Source of the DNA: Rhodospirillales bacterium
GTDB lineage: Bacteria; Pseudomonadota; Alphaproteobacteria; MPNO01; UBA2964
Reading direction: 5' to 3'
NCBI GenBank assembly: GCA_002727395.1
Contig: PBWY01000035.1
Span: 11,533-20,231 of the forward strand
Length of the DNA: 8,699 bases
The notes beneath the pieces were generated by a model that did no database searches, had not been told where the DNA came from, and saw nothing but the letters and a program-made list of their open reading frames with translations. This document shows positions 1 to 7,484 of the stretch, one piece after another. Each line of letters begins with the position of its first letter. Within the stretch, counting starts at the first letter, position 1. The translations under genes and the position numbers were made by a program.

Positions 1-1
1 G

Positions 2-301
2 GATGACGATCATTCCTCTGTATCTCTAAAAAGTGGGGAGCAGAGAGCAATTTATGAGTTTGAACCGGACGAGCAAGAAATTTTGGCGGATTTGTTGCCC
101 CGTAATTTGTCAGTACAACTATTTCGCGCATTGCTAGAAAATGCTGCATCAGAGCAGGGTGCTAGAATGACAGCCATGGACAATGCAACCCGTAATGCGG
201 GGGAAATGATTGATGATTTGACGATTACATACAACAGAACTCGTCAAGCTTTCATTACAAAGGAATTAATTGAAATTATATCTGGCGCAGAGGCGTTATA
301 G
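2..301 (+). CDS. atpG: ATP synthase F1 gamma subunit, C-terminal part (5' truncated by window edge)
   Basis: The frame is open from the first base and ends in TAG; 99 residues are visible. Gamma is the central rotor shaft of F1 that couples proton flow through the membrane c-ring to conformational change in the beta subunits. The visible part is the long C-terminal helix that threads the alpha3beta3 hexamer. It includes the segment ENAASEQGARMTAMDNAT and ends ITKELIEIISGAEAL, which fits the conserved family C-terminal signature (ITxE followed by GA). The true start lies outside the window. atpD follows after 18 bases, as in the usual atpHAGDC order. I see no damage in this part. Confidence 0.97.
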   Translation, partial: DDDHSSVSLKSGEQRAIYEFEPDEQEILADLLPRNLSVQLFRALLENAASEQGARMTAMDNATRNAGEMIDDLTITYNRTRQAFITKELIEIISGAEAL

Positions 302-308
302 AGGAAAT

Positions 309-313
309 GAGGA
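309..313 (+). promoter_or_regulatory. Ribosome binding site of atpD
   Basis: GAGGA lies six bases before the ATG at 320. It supports initiation at the canonical beta-subunit N-terminus, which means ribosomes would meet the TAA at codon 24. Confidence 0.7.
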
Positions 314-319
314 AGAATA

Positions 320-1747
320 ATGGCTGAAATTTCTAACAGCGTAGGAAAAGTTACCCAAATATTAGGTGCGGTGGTAGATGTACAATTTTAAGGGGAGTTG
401 CCCGAAATTCTTAATGCCCTTCACTGTCAAATGGGTGAGGAAACGCTTGTTCTTGAAGTTGCACAACATTTGGGTGAATCCACGGTCCGCACCATTGCAA
501 TGGACGCAACAGAAGGTCTGGTAAGAGGTAAAGAGGTTGTAGACACCGGGAGTCCTATAACTGTTCCCGTTGGTCCAGAGACCCTTGGCCGCATACTAAA
601 CGTTGTTGGTGAGCCCGTGGATGAGAGGGGGGAAATCAAAACCAAAGAACGCCTGCCAATCCATAGAGATGCTCCTGAATTTGTAGAGCAATCGACAGAA
701 ACCGAGATATTAGTGACAGGAATTAAGGTTGTAGACTTACTGGCACCTTATTCTCGGGGAGGAAAAGTAGGGCTTTTCGGTGGAGCCGGCGTGGGTAAAA
801 CCGTAATTATAATGGAATTAATTAATAACATTGCTAAGGCACATGGCGGATATTCTGTATTTGCGGGTGTGGGTGAAAGAACTCGTGAAGGCAATGACCT
901 TTATCACGAAATGATGGAATCTGGGGTCATAAATTTAGAGGGGGATTCCAAAGCGGCCTTGGTGTACGGCCAAATGAATGAACCACCAGGCGCTCGGGCT
1001 CGGGTCGCTCTTACCGGACTTACATTGGCTGAATATTTTCGCGATGCTGAAGGTCAAGATGTTTTGCTGTTTGTTGATAATATTTTTCGGTTTACTCAAG
1101 CTGGATCTGAAGTTTCTGCCCTTTTGGGTCGTATTCCCTCTGCCGTTGGTTATCAGCCAACATTAGCTACAGATATGGGATCAATGCAAGAACGCATTAC
1201 TACGACAAACAAGGGCTCTATAACCTCTGTACAAGCAATCTATGTGCCGGCAGATGACCTTACAGATCCAGCCCCTGCTACGTCGTTCGCCCATCTAGAT
1301 GCAACGACGGTATTGTCACGTCAAATTGCAGAACTTGGCATCTATCCGGCGGTGGATCCTCTAGATTCCACATCGCGTATTCTGGATCCCCGTATTCTTG
1401 GGGACGAGCATTATGAGGTAGCACGGAGTGTGCAGGAGGTTTTGCAAAGATATAAAAGTCTCCAAGATATCATTGCCATTCTAGGGATGGACGAGTTATC
1501 TGAAGAAGATAAACTCGTTGTTGCGAGAGCAAGAAAAATCCAACGATTTTTGTCCCAACCATTTCATGTGGCAGAAATTTTTACCGGTTTTCCCGGTGTC
1601 TTAGTTGGCCTAGAGGATACAATTAAAGGATTTAAAGGACTTGTTGCAGGAGATTATGATGATCTTCCTGAGGCAGCATTTTATATGGTTGGAACAATAG
1701 ACGATGCTGTCGAGAAGGCTAAAAAATTGGCTGCTGAAGCGGCTTAG
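320..1747 (+). CDS. atpD: ATP synthase F1 beta subunit, catalytic, with an in-frame TAA at codon 24
   Basis: This is the catalytic subunit of F1, making ATP from ADP and phosphate at the cytoplasmic face of the membrane. Counted from the ATG at 320 the protein would be 475 residues, the normal length. Visible motifs are Walker A GGAGVGKT (154-161), GERTREG with catalytic Glu186, Walker B LLFVDN (Asp253), the alpha/beta family signature PAVDPLDSTS (343-352) and DELSEED (391-397). The ATG at 320 has GAGGA six bases upstream, and the first 23 codons (MAEISNSVGKVTQILG...) are typical of beta. Codon 24 is TAA, between VQF and GELPEIL, where relatives carry Glu or Asp. Ab initio callers would start at TTG 398, giving 449 residues. 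That product would lack the first strands of the N-terminal beta-barrel, and its purine-rich AAGGGGAG abuts the TTG with no spacer, so I consider reinitiation unlikely. A sequence error, recent nonsense mutation or readthrough are the options. Confidence 0.93.
389..391 (+). other. In-frame TAA stop inside atpD (codon 24)
   Basis: The reading frame from the ATG at 320 to the stop at 1745-1747 is broken only here. The flanking residues on both sides match AtpD with no residue lost or gained, so this is a single-codon substitution and not a frameshift; GAA to TAA (one G-to-T change) is the simplest route. TAA is also the genuine terminator of atpC, ctpA, envC, gpmI and rsfS in the same window, so general reassignment of TAA is not supported. 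Confidence 0.9.
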
Positions 1748-1780
1748 TATATTGTTTTTAAAAAAAGAGATATAGTGACG

Positions 1781-2188
1781 ATGGCCAATACCGTCGAATT
1801 TGAGCTCGTTATTCCGGAAAACTTAGTGTTTTCTTCAAATGTTGAACTTGTAGTAGTGCCAGGGGCCGAGGGCGATTTTGGTGTGCTTCCTGGTCATGCA
1901 CCCTTTATATCTTCATTGCGGACAGGCGTCATTTCGATATACGAAAATGATAGTGTTAACGAGAGAATATTCGTTACTGGCGGGTTTGCTGAGGTTACAT
2001 CTAAACGATGCACGGTGCTAGCCGATGAAGCAATTGAGCTCAGTAAAGTTCAACGTAGCGATCTTATTCTTCGAGTTGAAGAGGCAAAAAAAGTGGTAAA
2101 TGAAGCCTCCGAAGATCAATTGGAGAATACTAAATCATTACTAAAGCAATCTGAAGAATTGTTGGCTGTGTTTGATCATATCGAATAA
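1781..2188 (+). CDS. atpC: ATP synthase F1 epsilon subunit
   Basis: Epsilon sits in the F1 stalk, contacts gamma and the c-ring, and in many bacteria inhibits ATP hydrolysis. The protein is 135 residues from the ATG at 1781. The N-terminal beta-sandwich (about 1-85) carries the family-typical VPGAEGDFGVLPGHAP and, near residue 66, TGGFAEV. The rest is a charged helical tail with many Glu and Lys. An in-frame GTG at 1775 would add two residues. I prefer the ATG because the purine-rich AAGAGA (1765-1770) is ten bases upstream of it but only four from the GTG. It follows atpD by 33 bases and is the last gene of the operon here. It ends in TAA and faces rppH convergently. Confidence 0.96.
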   Translation: MANTVEFELVIPENLVFSSNVELVVVPGAEGDFGVLPGHAPFISSLRTGVISIYENDSVNERIFVTGGFAEVTSKRCTVLADEAIELSKVQRSDLILRVEEAKKVVNEASEDQLENTKSLLKQSEELLAVFDHIE

Positions 2189-2322
2189 TTTAACTTCGAC
2201 GTGATAAAATTTTATGGCAAGTAATTTGTAAAACCCGTAAATAATGATTGGAAAAGTCTCAGTTTGTCTTTATTTTCTCATCAAAAAATAATGATAAACG
2301 CCCTCGGGAATGCAATTTGGCT

Positions 2323-2817
2323 CTAAGACGGATTGTTTTCTGATAGAAGGTAAGTGTCACGAATTTCGGTAAACCTTTCAACGGCATAATCATATAGCGG
2401 TTTTTTAAAAGGTATAATCAACTCGGGGATGGTCTCCAGAGGCACCCACTTCCAATCCCGAAATTCTGGAGAATGTGTATGTACATTTATTTCTTTATCG
2501 TCACCTAGAAATATAAGTGCAACCAATGTGACACATTGCCCTAACCAATTCTCTTGCCCCTTCCACTTGATTGTTTTGGGCCAGTCATAACATATTTTTT
2601 CGTCAGCAATTGAGATAATTTTAGCAGCAGAGGTCCCTATCTCTTCCTCTAGCTCGCGAAACACACTTTCCTCTATGGACTCGCCCGATTCGACACCGCC
2701 CTGAGGAAGTTGCCACGCTGGGTCGTTACAATCATTTCTGTCGGCCATTAGTACTTTACCGGCAGGATTAAAAAGCAGCATTGCAGCACAAGGCCGGTAG
2801 TCTGAAGGTGAGCTCAT
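2323..2817 (-). CDS. rppH: RNA pyrophosphohydrolase (Nudix family)
   Basis: RppH removes pyrophosphate from the 5' triphosphate end of transcripts, which exposes them to RNase E-type decay; related enzymes were earlier described as dinucleoside polyphosphate hydrolases (NudH/IalA). The 164-residue protein begins with YRPCAAMLLFN, close to the RppH N-terminus. It has WQLPQGG (35-41) and a complete Nudix box at 40-62, with the metal-binding RELEEEIG (Arg54, Glu55, Glu58, Glu59). EFRDWKWVP further on is also typical of RppH. It is the last gene of the gpmI-envC-ctpA-rppH run, 30 bases after the ctpA stop, with no clear Shine-Dalgarno before its ATG, so it probably depends on upstream translation. 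No residue looks missing. Confidence 0.94.
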   Translation of the reverse strand: MSSPSDYRPCAAMLLFNPAGKVLMADRNDCNDPAWQLPQGGVESGESIEESVFRELEEEIGTSAAKIISIADEKICYDWPKTIKWKGQENWLGQCVTLVALIFLGDDKEINVHTHSPEFRDWKWVPLETIPELIIPFKKPLYDYAVERFTEIRDTYLLSENNPS

Positions 2818-2847
2818 AATATTTTTAGAAATTAGAGAAAATTGACA

Positions 2848-4146
2848 TTAATTTTGAATGCGGATTTTATATAAAGAAATTCCGCGAATCAGATCAAATG
2901 CTCTCTCAAGCTGATAGTCAAATTTTGTATTCTGTCTATTGCTTGCTATTTTTTTGATTTGATCGGTTTCTTTTTTATTTACCCTATTGTTTTTGTTGCT
3001 ATCAGGGTTTTTAAGTGCTCCTTTCAAATCGGCTTCCCGGCGACGATTTTCTTGATCAATGGTCTCAACTCGTGCTTGTTTAATCACAATGTCAGGGGTT
3101 ATACCTTTAGCCTGTATAGATCGGCCAGATGGCGTATAGTATTGCGCAGTGGTAAGACGCATAGCTCCATGCCCGGTGAGAGGAATAATAGTCTGGACCG
3201 ACCCCTTACCAAAACTTTGTGTTCCCAAAATTACAGCACGGCGATGGTCCTGAAGTGCGCCAGCCACTATCTCAGAAGCTGAAGCTGAACCCCCATTAAT
3301 TAGAACAACCATGGGTAGTTTGTTGGCTAGATCTCCTCTGGTTGCATTAAAGCGTTGCGCATCTTTAGCACGGCGTGAACGAGTTGAGACTATTTCCCCC
3401 CGATCGAGGAATGCATCCGATACTTTTATTGCTTGGTTCAAAAGACCTCCGGGGTTGTTCCTCAAGTCAAGGATGATGCCCCGCAGTTTTTGTCCCAACT
3501 TACCTTTTATTTTTCTCATACCATTTTCAATCCCGGTACTTGATTGTTCTGTAAATGAAGTCAAGCGCAGATAGCCAATGTTATTCTCTATACGCCATCT
3601 TGCTGACCGCACCTTGATAATTGCCCGTATTATTGTGATATCAAATGGTTCTAGGCCTTTTCGACGAACCGTTAGTTTAATTTTTGATTTAACCGGCCCC
3701 CGCATTTTTTCTACTGCTTCACTCAGGGTTATGCCCTGCACTGACGTACTGTCGAGATGTGTAATGTAGTCACCTGATTGCAGTCCGGCACGAAAAGCCG
3801 GTGTATCGTCGATGGGAGAAACTACTTTTACAAATCCATTCTCCATCGTGACTTCAATACCCAAACCACCAAATTCTCCCTTAGTCTGAACCTTCATATC
3901 TTTATAGGTTTTTGGAGACATGTAACCAGAATGTGGGTCAAGAGACGTGAGCATCCCGTTAATAGCGGATTCAATTAATTTTTCATCGCTGATTTTTTCA
4001 ACGTAATCAGCTCGAACGCGGTCAAAAACGTCTCCGAATAGTTCAAGTTGTCGATAGGTATCAGAACTATTTTTTTGTGCTTTACTGGCAATTGTACCAA
4101 AGACAATCATCAATACGGCCGCAGCCGCGAGAATTCTTATAATCAT
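2848..4146 (-). CDS. ctpA: Carboxyl-terminal processing protease, S41 family
   Basis: This periplasmic or membrane-anchored serine protease trims or degrades proteins from their C-termini; in several Gram-negatives CtpA controls levels of peptidoglycan hydrolases. From the chosen ATG (4144-4146) it has 432 residues. An N-terminal hydrophobic segment (about 3-20) is an export signal or anchor. A PDZ domain starting near GGLGIEV (about 93-165) and the S41 protease core follow. Catalytic Ser289 lies in GGSASASEI, with Lys314 and Gln318 in SFGKGSVQ; the 25-residue Ser-Lys spacing equals that of E. coli Prc. The C-terminal tail is Lys- and Asn-rich. An upstream in-frame ATG (4180-4182) would add 12 residues but has no Shine-Dalgarno. 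The chosen ATG has AGGAAA eight bases upstream and overlaps the envC stop as TAATG, so it is preferred. Confidence 0.94.
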   Translation of the reverse strand: MIIRILAAAAVLMIVFGTIASKAQKNSSDTYRQLELFGDVFDRVRADYVEKISDEKLIESAINGMLTSLDPHSGYMSPKTYKDMKVQTKGEFGGLGIEVTMENGFVKVVSPIDDTPAFRAGLQSGDYITHLDSTSVQGITLSEAVEKMRGPVKSKIKLTVRRKGLEPFDITIIRAIIKVRSARWRIENNIGYLRLTSFTEQSSTGIENGMRKIKGKLGQKLRGIILDLRNNPGGLLNQAIKVSDAFLDRGEIVSTRSRRAKDAQRFNATRGDLANKLPMVVLINGGSASASEIVAGALQDHRRAVILGTQSFGKGSVQTIIPLTGHGAMRLTTAQYYTPSGRSIQAKGITPDIVIKQARVETIDQENRRREADLKGALKNPDSNKNNRVNKKETDQIKKIASNRQNTKFDYQLERAFDLIRGISLYKIRIQN

Positions 4147-5357
4147 TATCCGCGTTTCCTGTAGTTTCCTGCTGTAAGCCATGGCAGGGGGTTTATGGGC
4201 TCTCCGTTTTTACGTAATTCAAGGTATAGAATTTTATCATTCATATCGGTTGAGGAAACTTTTCCTATAGGTTCCCCTTTTAAAACCTTCTGTCCAACTG
4301 GGATATATATACTTTCTAATCCAACCAATAATATATGAATGTTGTTTCTAACCTCTAGAATAAGAAGTTTCTCTAACCCTTTAAACGGTCCTGCGAAAAC
4401 AACTCGCCCCTTTCGTGGAGAAATTACAGTTGTCCCGGGTTTTGTTTTGATGGAAAGTCCCCGTAAATGTCCGTTATTCGAATTCGTTTTGCCATAGGTA
4501 ACCTCAAAAGTTCCTATCACCGGTAGGCCCAAATGATATGAATCAGTTAATTTCCGGCCCGAGCTATCTTCTCCAGACCAGTGCACTTTTTCGTTTCCCT
4601 TTGCTTTATTAGTTCTAAAGATATTTTTGTTTGAGGCCTTTTTTTTATTCGCTCCAAGGCCTACTAGAAGTTGTCTCAAGTTTTTTGCCTCATTGCTGAG
4701 GTTTCCGATCTTTTTTATTAAAAGTTCATGCTTGTTTTGGTTAATTTGCATTATTTTAATTTTTTGCGATGTTAATTTCTTTATATTAAGGCGTTGCTGC
4801 TCCAATCGCTTTTTTTGGAGTTTTATATTGTTTTTGGCTTTGATAATTGCCGAGCGGGTTTCTAACAAAGAGTCAATTTCAACCTTTAAATCCTGAGAGT
4901 GCTTTTCCACATCCGGCAGGATAGAGCGGATTAAAAGTGCGCTTCTTACCGTATCAGAGGGTGTCGAAGGTGATAATAAGAGAGCAATGGGTGGTTGCAG
5001 GGCAACTCTCTGAATGAAGCCGATTAAATTATTAAATTGTTTCTTTTTAGAAATTAGAAACTTGTTTTTTACAATTACAATTCTATTAAGGTGTTCAATA
5101 TTTTTTTCATAATTAACCAATTTCACGGCATGTTGACGCTCTTTTTTTGCTGCTAAAATAGATCTAATTCGAAGATTACCCAATTCCTTATTTAATTTTT
5201 TAACTGTTTTATTTAGTAGTATAGATTTATTCCTTGTCTTTTCTAAATGTTTTTCTACATCGCCGAGAAGCCGGGTCTTGTCTGCATGTAAAGGTGTTGG
5301 AAACGGTATTCCAAATGTTATAGAGATAAAAAAAATAAAGAGGGCTATTTTAGCCAT
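4146..5357 (-). CDS. envC: EnvC-like murein hydrolase activator (degenerate LytM/M23 domain)
   Basis: EnvC proteins are periplasmic coiled-coil proteins that switch on AmiA/AmiB-type N-acetylmuramoyl-L-alanine amidases during cell separation. The 403-residue product has a signal peptide (1-25, likely cut after LHA). Lys/Leu-rich coiled coil follows in two stretches (about 27-115 and 150-235), then a low-complexity Lys/Asn linker (236-258) and a C-terminal LytM domain (about 275-395) ending EPINPLPWL, as in E. coli EnvC. The zinc-binding residues of active M23 peptidases are mostly absent. His297 remains, but the expected Asp after it is lost (HLRGLSI), and the HxH site reads ILYLE. This fits a non-catalytic activator. 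It overlaps gpmI by 8 bases and ctpA by 1; gpmI-envC is also the E. coli order. A partner amidase is not in the window. Confidence 0.88.
   Translation of the reverse strand: MAKIALFIFFISITFGIPFPTPLHADKTRLLGDVEKHLEKTRNKSILLNKTVKKLNKELGNLRIRSILAAKKERQHAVKLVNYEKNIEHLNRIVIVKNKFLISKKKQFNNLIGFIQRVALQPPIALLLSPSTPSDTVRSALLIRSILPDVEKHSQDLKVEIDSLLETRSAIIKAKNNIKLQKKRLEQQRLNIKKLTSQKIKIMQINQNKHELLIKKIGNLSNEAKNLRQLLVGLGANKKKASNKNIFRTNKAKGNEKVHWSGEDSSGRKLTDSYHLGLPVIGTFEVTYGKTNSNNGHLRGLSIKTKPGTTVISPRKGRVVFAGPFKGLEKLLILEVRNNIHILLVGLESIYIPVGQKVLKGEPIGKVSSTDMNDKILYLELRKNGEPINPLPWLTAGNYRKRG
4155..4160 (-). promoter_or_regulatory. Ribosome binding site deciding the ctpA start
   Basis: On the minus strand AGGAAA lies inside the end of envC, eight bases before the ATG at 4146-4144. 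The competing ATG at 4182 is preceded by a C-rich stretch without any Shine-Dalgarno. This favours the shorter CtpA and coupled translation with envC. Confidence 0.6.
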
Positions 5358-6939
5358 TTGCCGTGAAGGGATTTGAAGTTCTTTGGTTTTTCATACACTC
5401 GGTTGTGTCCAAAAGAGATTGTCCTGTCATTTCGCTCGGCTTCGACAAACCTATTAGCTCTAATAATGTTGGGGCTACGTCAGCGAGCTTCCCATCTTTA
5501 AGGTTGATAATATCGCTCGATGCATTTACCAAAATCAAAGGCACCTTGTTTGTGGTATGTGATGTAAAAGGTTTCCCGGAATCTGGATCTGTCATGGTTT
5601 CAGCGTTTCCATGGTCAGCAGTTATAAGCAATGTGGCATCTACCTCTAAGGCAGCCATTTCTAGGCGGCCTATACAAGTGTCGACGGTCTCGATTGCCTT
5701 TATTGCGGCTGATAATACTCCTGTGTGTCCGACCATGTCAGGATTGGCAAAGTTTACAAATATGAAATCATATTTACCAGACGTAACAGCTTTCAATAGA
5801 CAATCTGTGACCTCTGGAGCTGCCATTTCAGGTTGTAGATCATATGTCTCAACTTTTGGAGACGGTATTAGTAATCTTTCCTCACCAGGATAGGGTGTTT
5901 CATTTCCGCCATTAAAGAAAAATGTAACATGAGCATATTTTTCTGTTTCGGCGATCCGAAATTGTTTTAAACCAGCATCGGAAATTACTTGTGCAAATAA
6001 ATTATCAAGCTTTTCTGGTAAAAATATTGATGACATTAGATGATCTAGAGTCTCTGAATACTGGACTAGGCCGGCCGCAAAACTGATTGAGATAGTTTTT
6101 GATCGTTTGAAATGTAAAAAATCTGGTTCTAGTAGCGCAGTTAAAATTTCCCTCGCTCGATCAGAACGGAAATTTGCCATTAATAAGGTATCCCCATTCA
6201 TCATCCCATCATAATGGTCAATTATTGTGGGTAAAATAAATTCGTCACTAAGGTTCTCGTTATAGCCTTTTCTTATGGCATCAATTGGTTTGTTGGCTTT
6301 TTCTCCCTCCCCGCTAACTATCGCATCATATGCTTTCTCGACACGGTCCCAACGATTATCACGATCCATCGCATAAAAGCGACCGGTTACTGTGGCAATG
6401 GATACCGAGTCAAATTGAGAGATTTTTTCGCAAAAGTCCGTAAGAAATTGTAGTGCACTTTTCGGGGGCGTGTCTCGCCCATCCAGAAAAGCATGGATAG
6501 CGACCTTTACTCCAGCATCATTCAATATATCTGCCAATTTGAGGATGTGATCTTGATGAGAGTGCACCCCACCCGGTGATAAAAGACCCATCAAATGGCA
6601 GGTACCGCTGTGACTTATTAGCTTCTCTATAATGGGGTTGTATTGAAGTTTACCCTCCTGAAGTTCTTGATTTATTCTTTGGATGTCCTGATTGACGACG
6701 CGCCCAGCACCCAGATTCATATGTCCAACTTCAGAATTTCCCATTTGGCCAACGGGCAAGCCCACATCAATTCCTGAAGTTTTTAAGAGGGCGTTGGGAC
6801 ATTCCTTTATCATTCGGTTGAAAACGGGCGTCTCAGCTAGGGCGATTGCATTTTCGGATTGTTCCGCCCGCCAACCCCAACCATCAAGAACGCAAAGAAT
6901 CACTGGTCGTAATATGCTATTAGCTGACATAAGACTCAC
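5350..6939 (-). CDS. gpmI: 2,3-bisphosphoglycerate-independent phosphoglycerate mutase
   Basis: This cytoplasmic, manganese-dependent enzyme interconverts 3- and 2-phosphoglycerate in glycolysis and gluconeogenesis. The 529 residues are slightly more than the usual 510-515. The phosphatase half carries metal ligand Asp19 (LDGWGWR), nucleophile Ser69 (GNSEVGHMN), Asp401 and His405 (NPDMVGH), Asp442 and His443 (TADHGNAE) and His461. The transferase half carries GGVHSHQDH (123-131) and LDGRDTPP (152-159), which bind substrate. The start is GTG at 6939, with AAAAGG ten bases upstream; an in-frame ATG at 6930 (residue 4) is possible but poorly spaced. The C-terminal 20 residues are loosely conserved and overlap the start of envC by 8 bases. 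It is the first gene after an 86-base gap from rlmH. Confidence 0.97.
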   Translation of the reverse strand: MSLMSANSILRPVILCVLDGWGWRAEQSENAIALAETPVFNRMIKECPNALLKTSGIDVGLPVGQMGNSEVGHMNLGAGRVVNQDIQRINQELQEGKLQYNPIIEKLISHSGTCHLMGLLSPGGVHSHQDHILKLADILNDAGVKVAIHAFLDGRDTPPKSALQFLTDFCEKISQFDSVSIATVTGRFYAMDRDNRWDRVEKAYDAIVSGEGEKANKPIDAIRKGYNENLSDEFILPTIIDHYDGMMNGDTLLMANFRSDRAREILTALLEPDFLHFKRSKTISISFAAGLVQYSETLDHLMSSIFLPEKLDNLFAQVISDAGLKQFRIAETEKYAHVTFFFNGGNETPYPGEERLLIPSPKVETYDLQPEMAAPEVTDCLLKAVTSGKYDFIFVNFANPDMVGHTGVLSAAIKAIETVDTCIGRLEMAALEVDATLLITADHGNAETMTDPDSGKPFTSHTTNKVPLILVNASSDIINLKDGKLADVAPTLLELIGLSKPSEMTGQSLLDTTECMKNQRTSNPFTANG

Positions 6940-7025
6940 TTACAGGCTACCTTTTCGAATATATGAACACTATAACGTAAATTACATCCGTTAAATGATT
7001 TTTATACACAATTCTTTGTTTCTAT

Positions 7026-7484
7026 CTATTCTCGATGATATGGATGCCCGTTAATAATTTGCTGAGATCGGTAAATTTGCTCGGTGAGCATAACGCGTGC
7101 CAACAAATGCGGCCAAGTTAGTTCGCCAAATGACAATAGGAGATCTGCTTGTTTTTTTACCTCTTGATCAACACCATCAGCGCCACCAATTAAAATACAG
7201 ACTTGTTTAACTCTATTACTTTGCCAGTTTCTAAAAATATTGGCGAGTTCCGTACTAGGAAAGTTTTTGCCGCATTGATCCAATACTAGAATTTTTGACC
7301 CTGGTGGGCATTGTTTAAGAAGAAGATTTCCTTGCCTTTTTTTCAATTCTAAGCCCTTGAGTTTCTTTTTTTCTTCAACCTCGCGAAACTCTATTGGCCA
7401 TTTTATTCTTCGAGAATAATCTTCTATAAGAGTTTTCTCTGGACCCGAACGAATTTTGCCTATCGCGATTATAATAATATTCAT
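7026..7484 (-). CDS. rlmH: 23S rRNA (pseudouridine1915-N3)-methyltransferase
   Basis: RlmH is a small SPOUT methyltransferase that uses S-adenosylmethionine to methylate pseudouridine 1915 in helix 69 of 23S rRNA on assembled 70S ribosomes. The 152 residues match the family length. Visible marks are the glycine loop LIGGADG (98-104), the knot region LSFGELTWPHLLARVML (117-133) and the invariant C-terminal tail HPYHRE (147-152). Its ATG overlaps the rsfS stop by one base (TAATG) and the nearest purine-rich stretch is far upstream, so translation probably follows from rsfS. The rsfS-rlmH pair is conserved in many bacteria; both products act on the ribosome. Confidence 0.97.
   Translation of the reverse strand: MNIIIIAIGKIRSGPEKTLIEDYSRRIKWPIEFREVEEKKKLKGLELKKRQGNLLLKQCPPGSKILVLDQCGKNFPSTELANIFRNWQSNRVKQVCILIGGADGVDQEVKKQADLLLSFGELTWPHLLARVMLTEQIYRSQQIINGHPYHRE

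Noticed and set aside
978..1166. Plus-strand frame encoding a hydrophobic 62-residue peptide inside atpD
   Set aside because: It is in another frame of atpD across its conserved Walker B region; the hydrophobicity comes from shifted reading of beta-strand codons.
2239..2295. Direct repeat AAATAATGAT at 2239-2248 and 2286-2295
   Set aside because: Two copies of a ten-base AT-rich word in an AT-rich gap are compatible with chance; there is no third copy or regular spacing.
2959..3978. Four plus-strand open frames antisense to ctpA
   Set aside because: They mirror a well-supported S41 protease gene, have no ribosome binding sites of note and show no recognisable domain.
4639..4646. Run of eight A on the envC coding strand forming A AAA AAG, a possible -1 slippage site
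   Set aside because: It falls in a Lys/Asn-rich linker where such runs are expected by chance, a -1 shift meets a stop within eight codons, and I see no supporting downstream structure.
5363..5893. Plus-strand open frame of 176 codons
   Set aside because: It lies wholly antisense to gpmI, whose protein is unmistakable; the translation resembles no family and reflects gpmI codon use.
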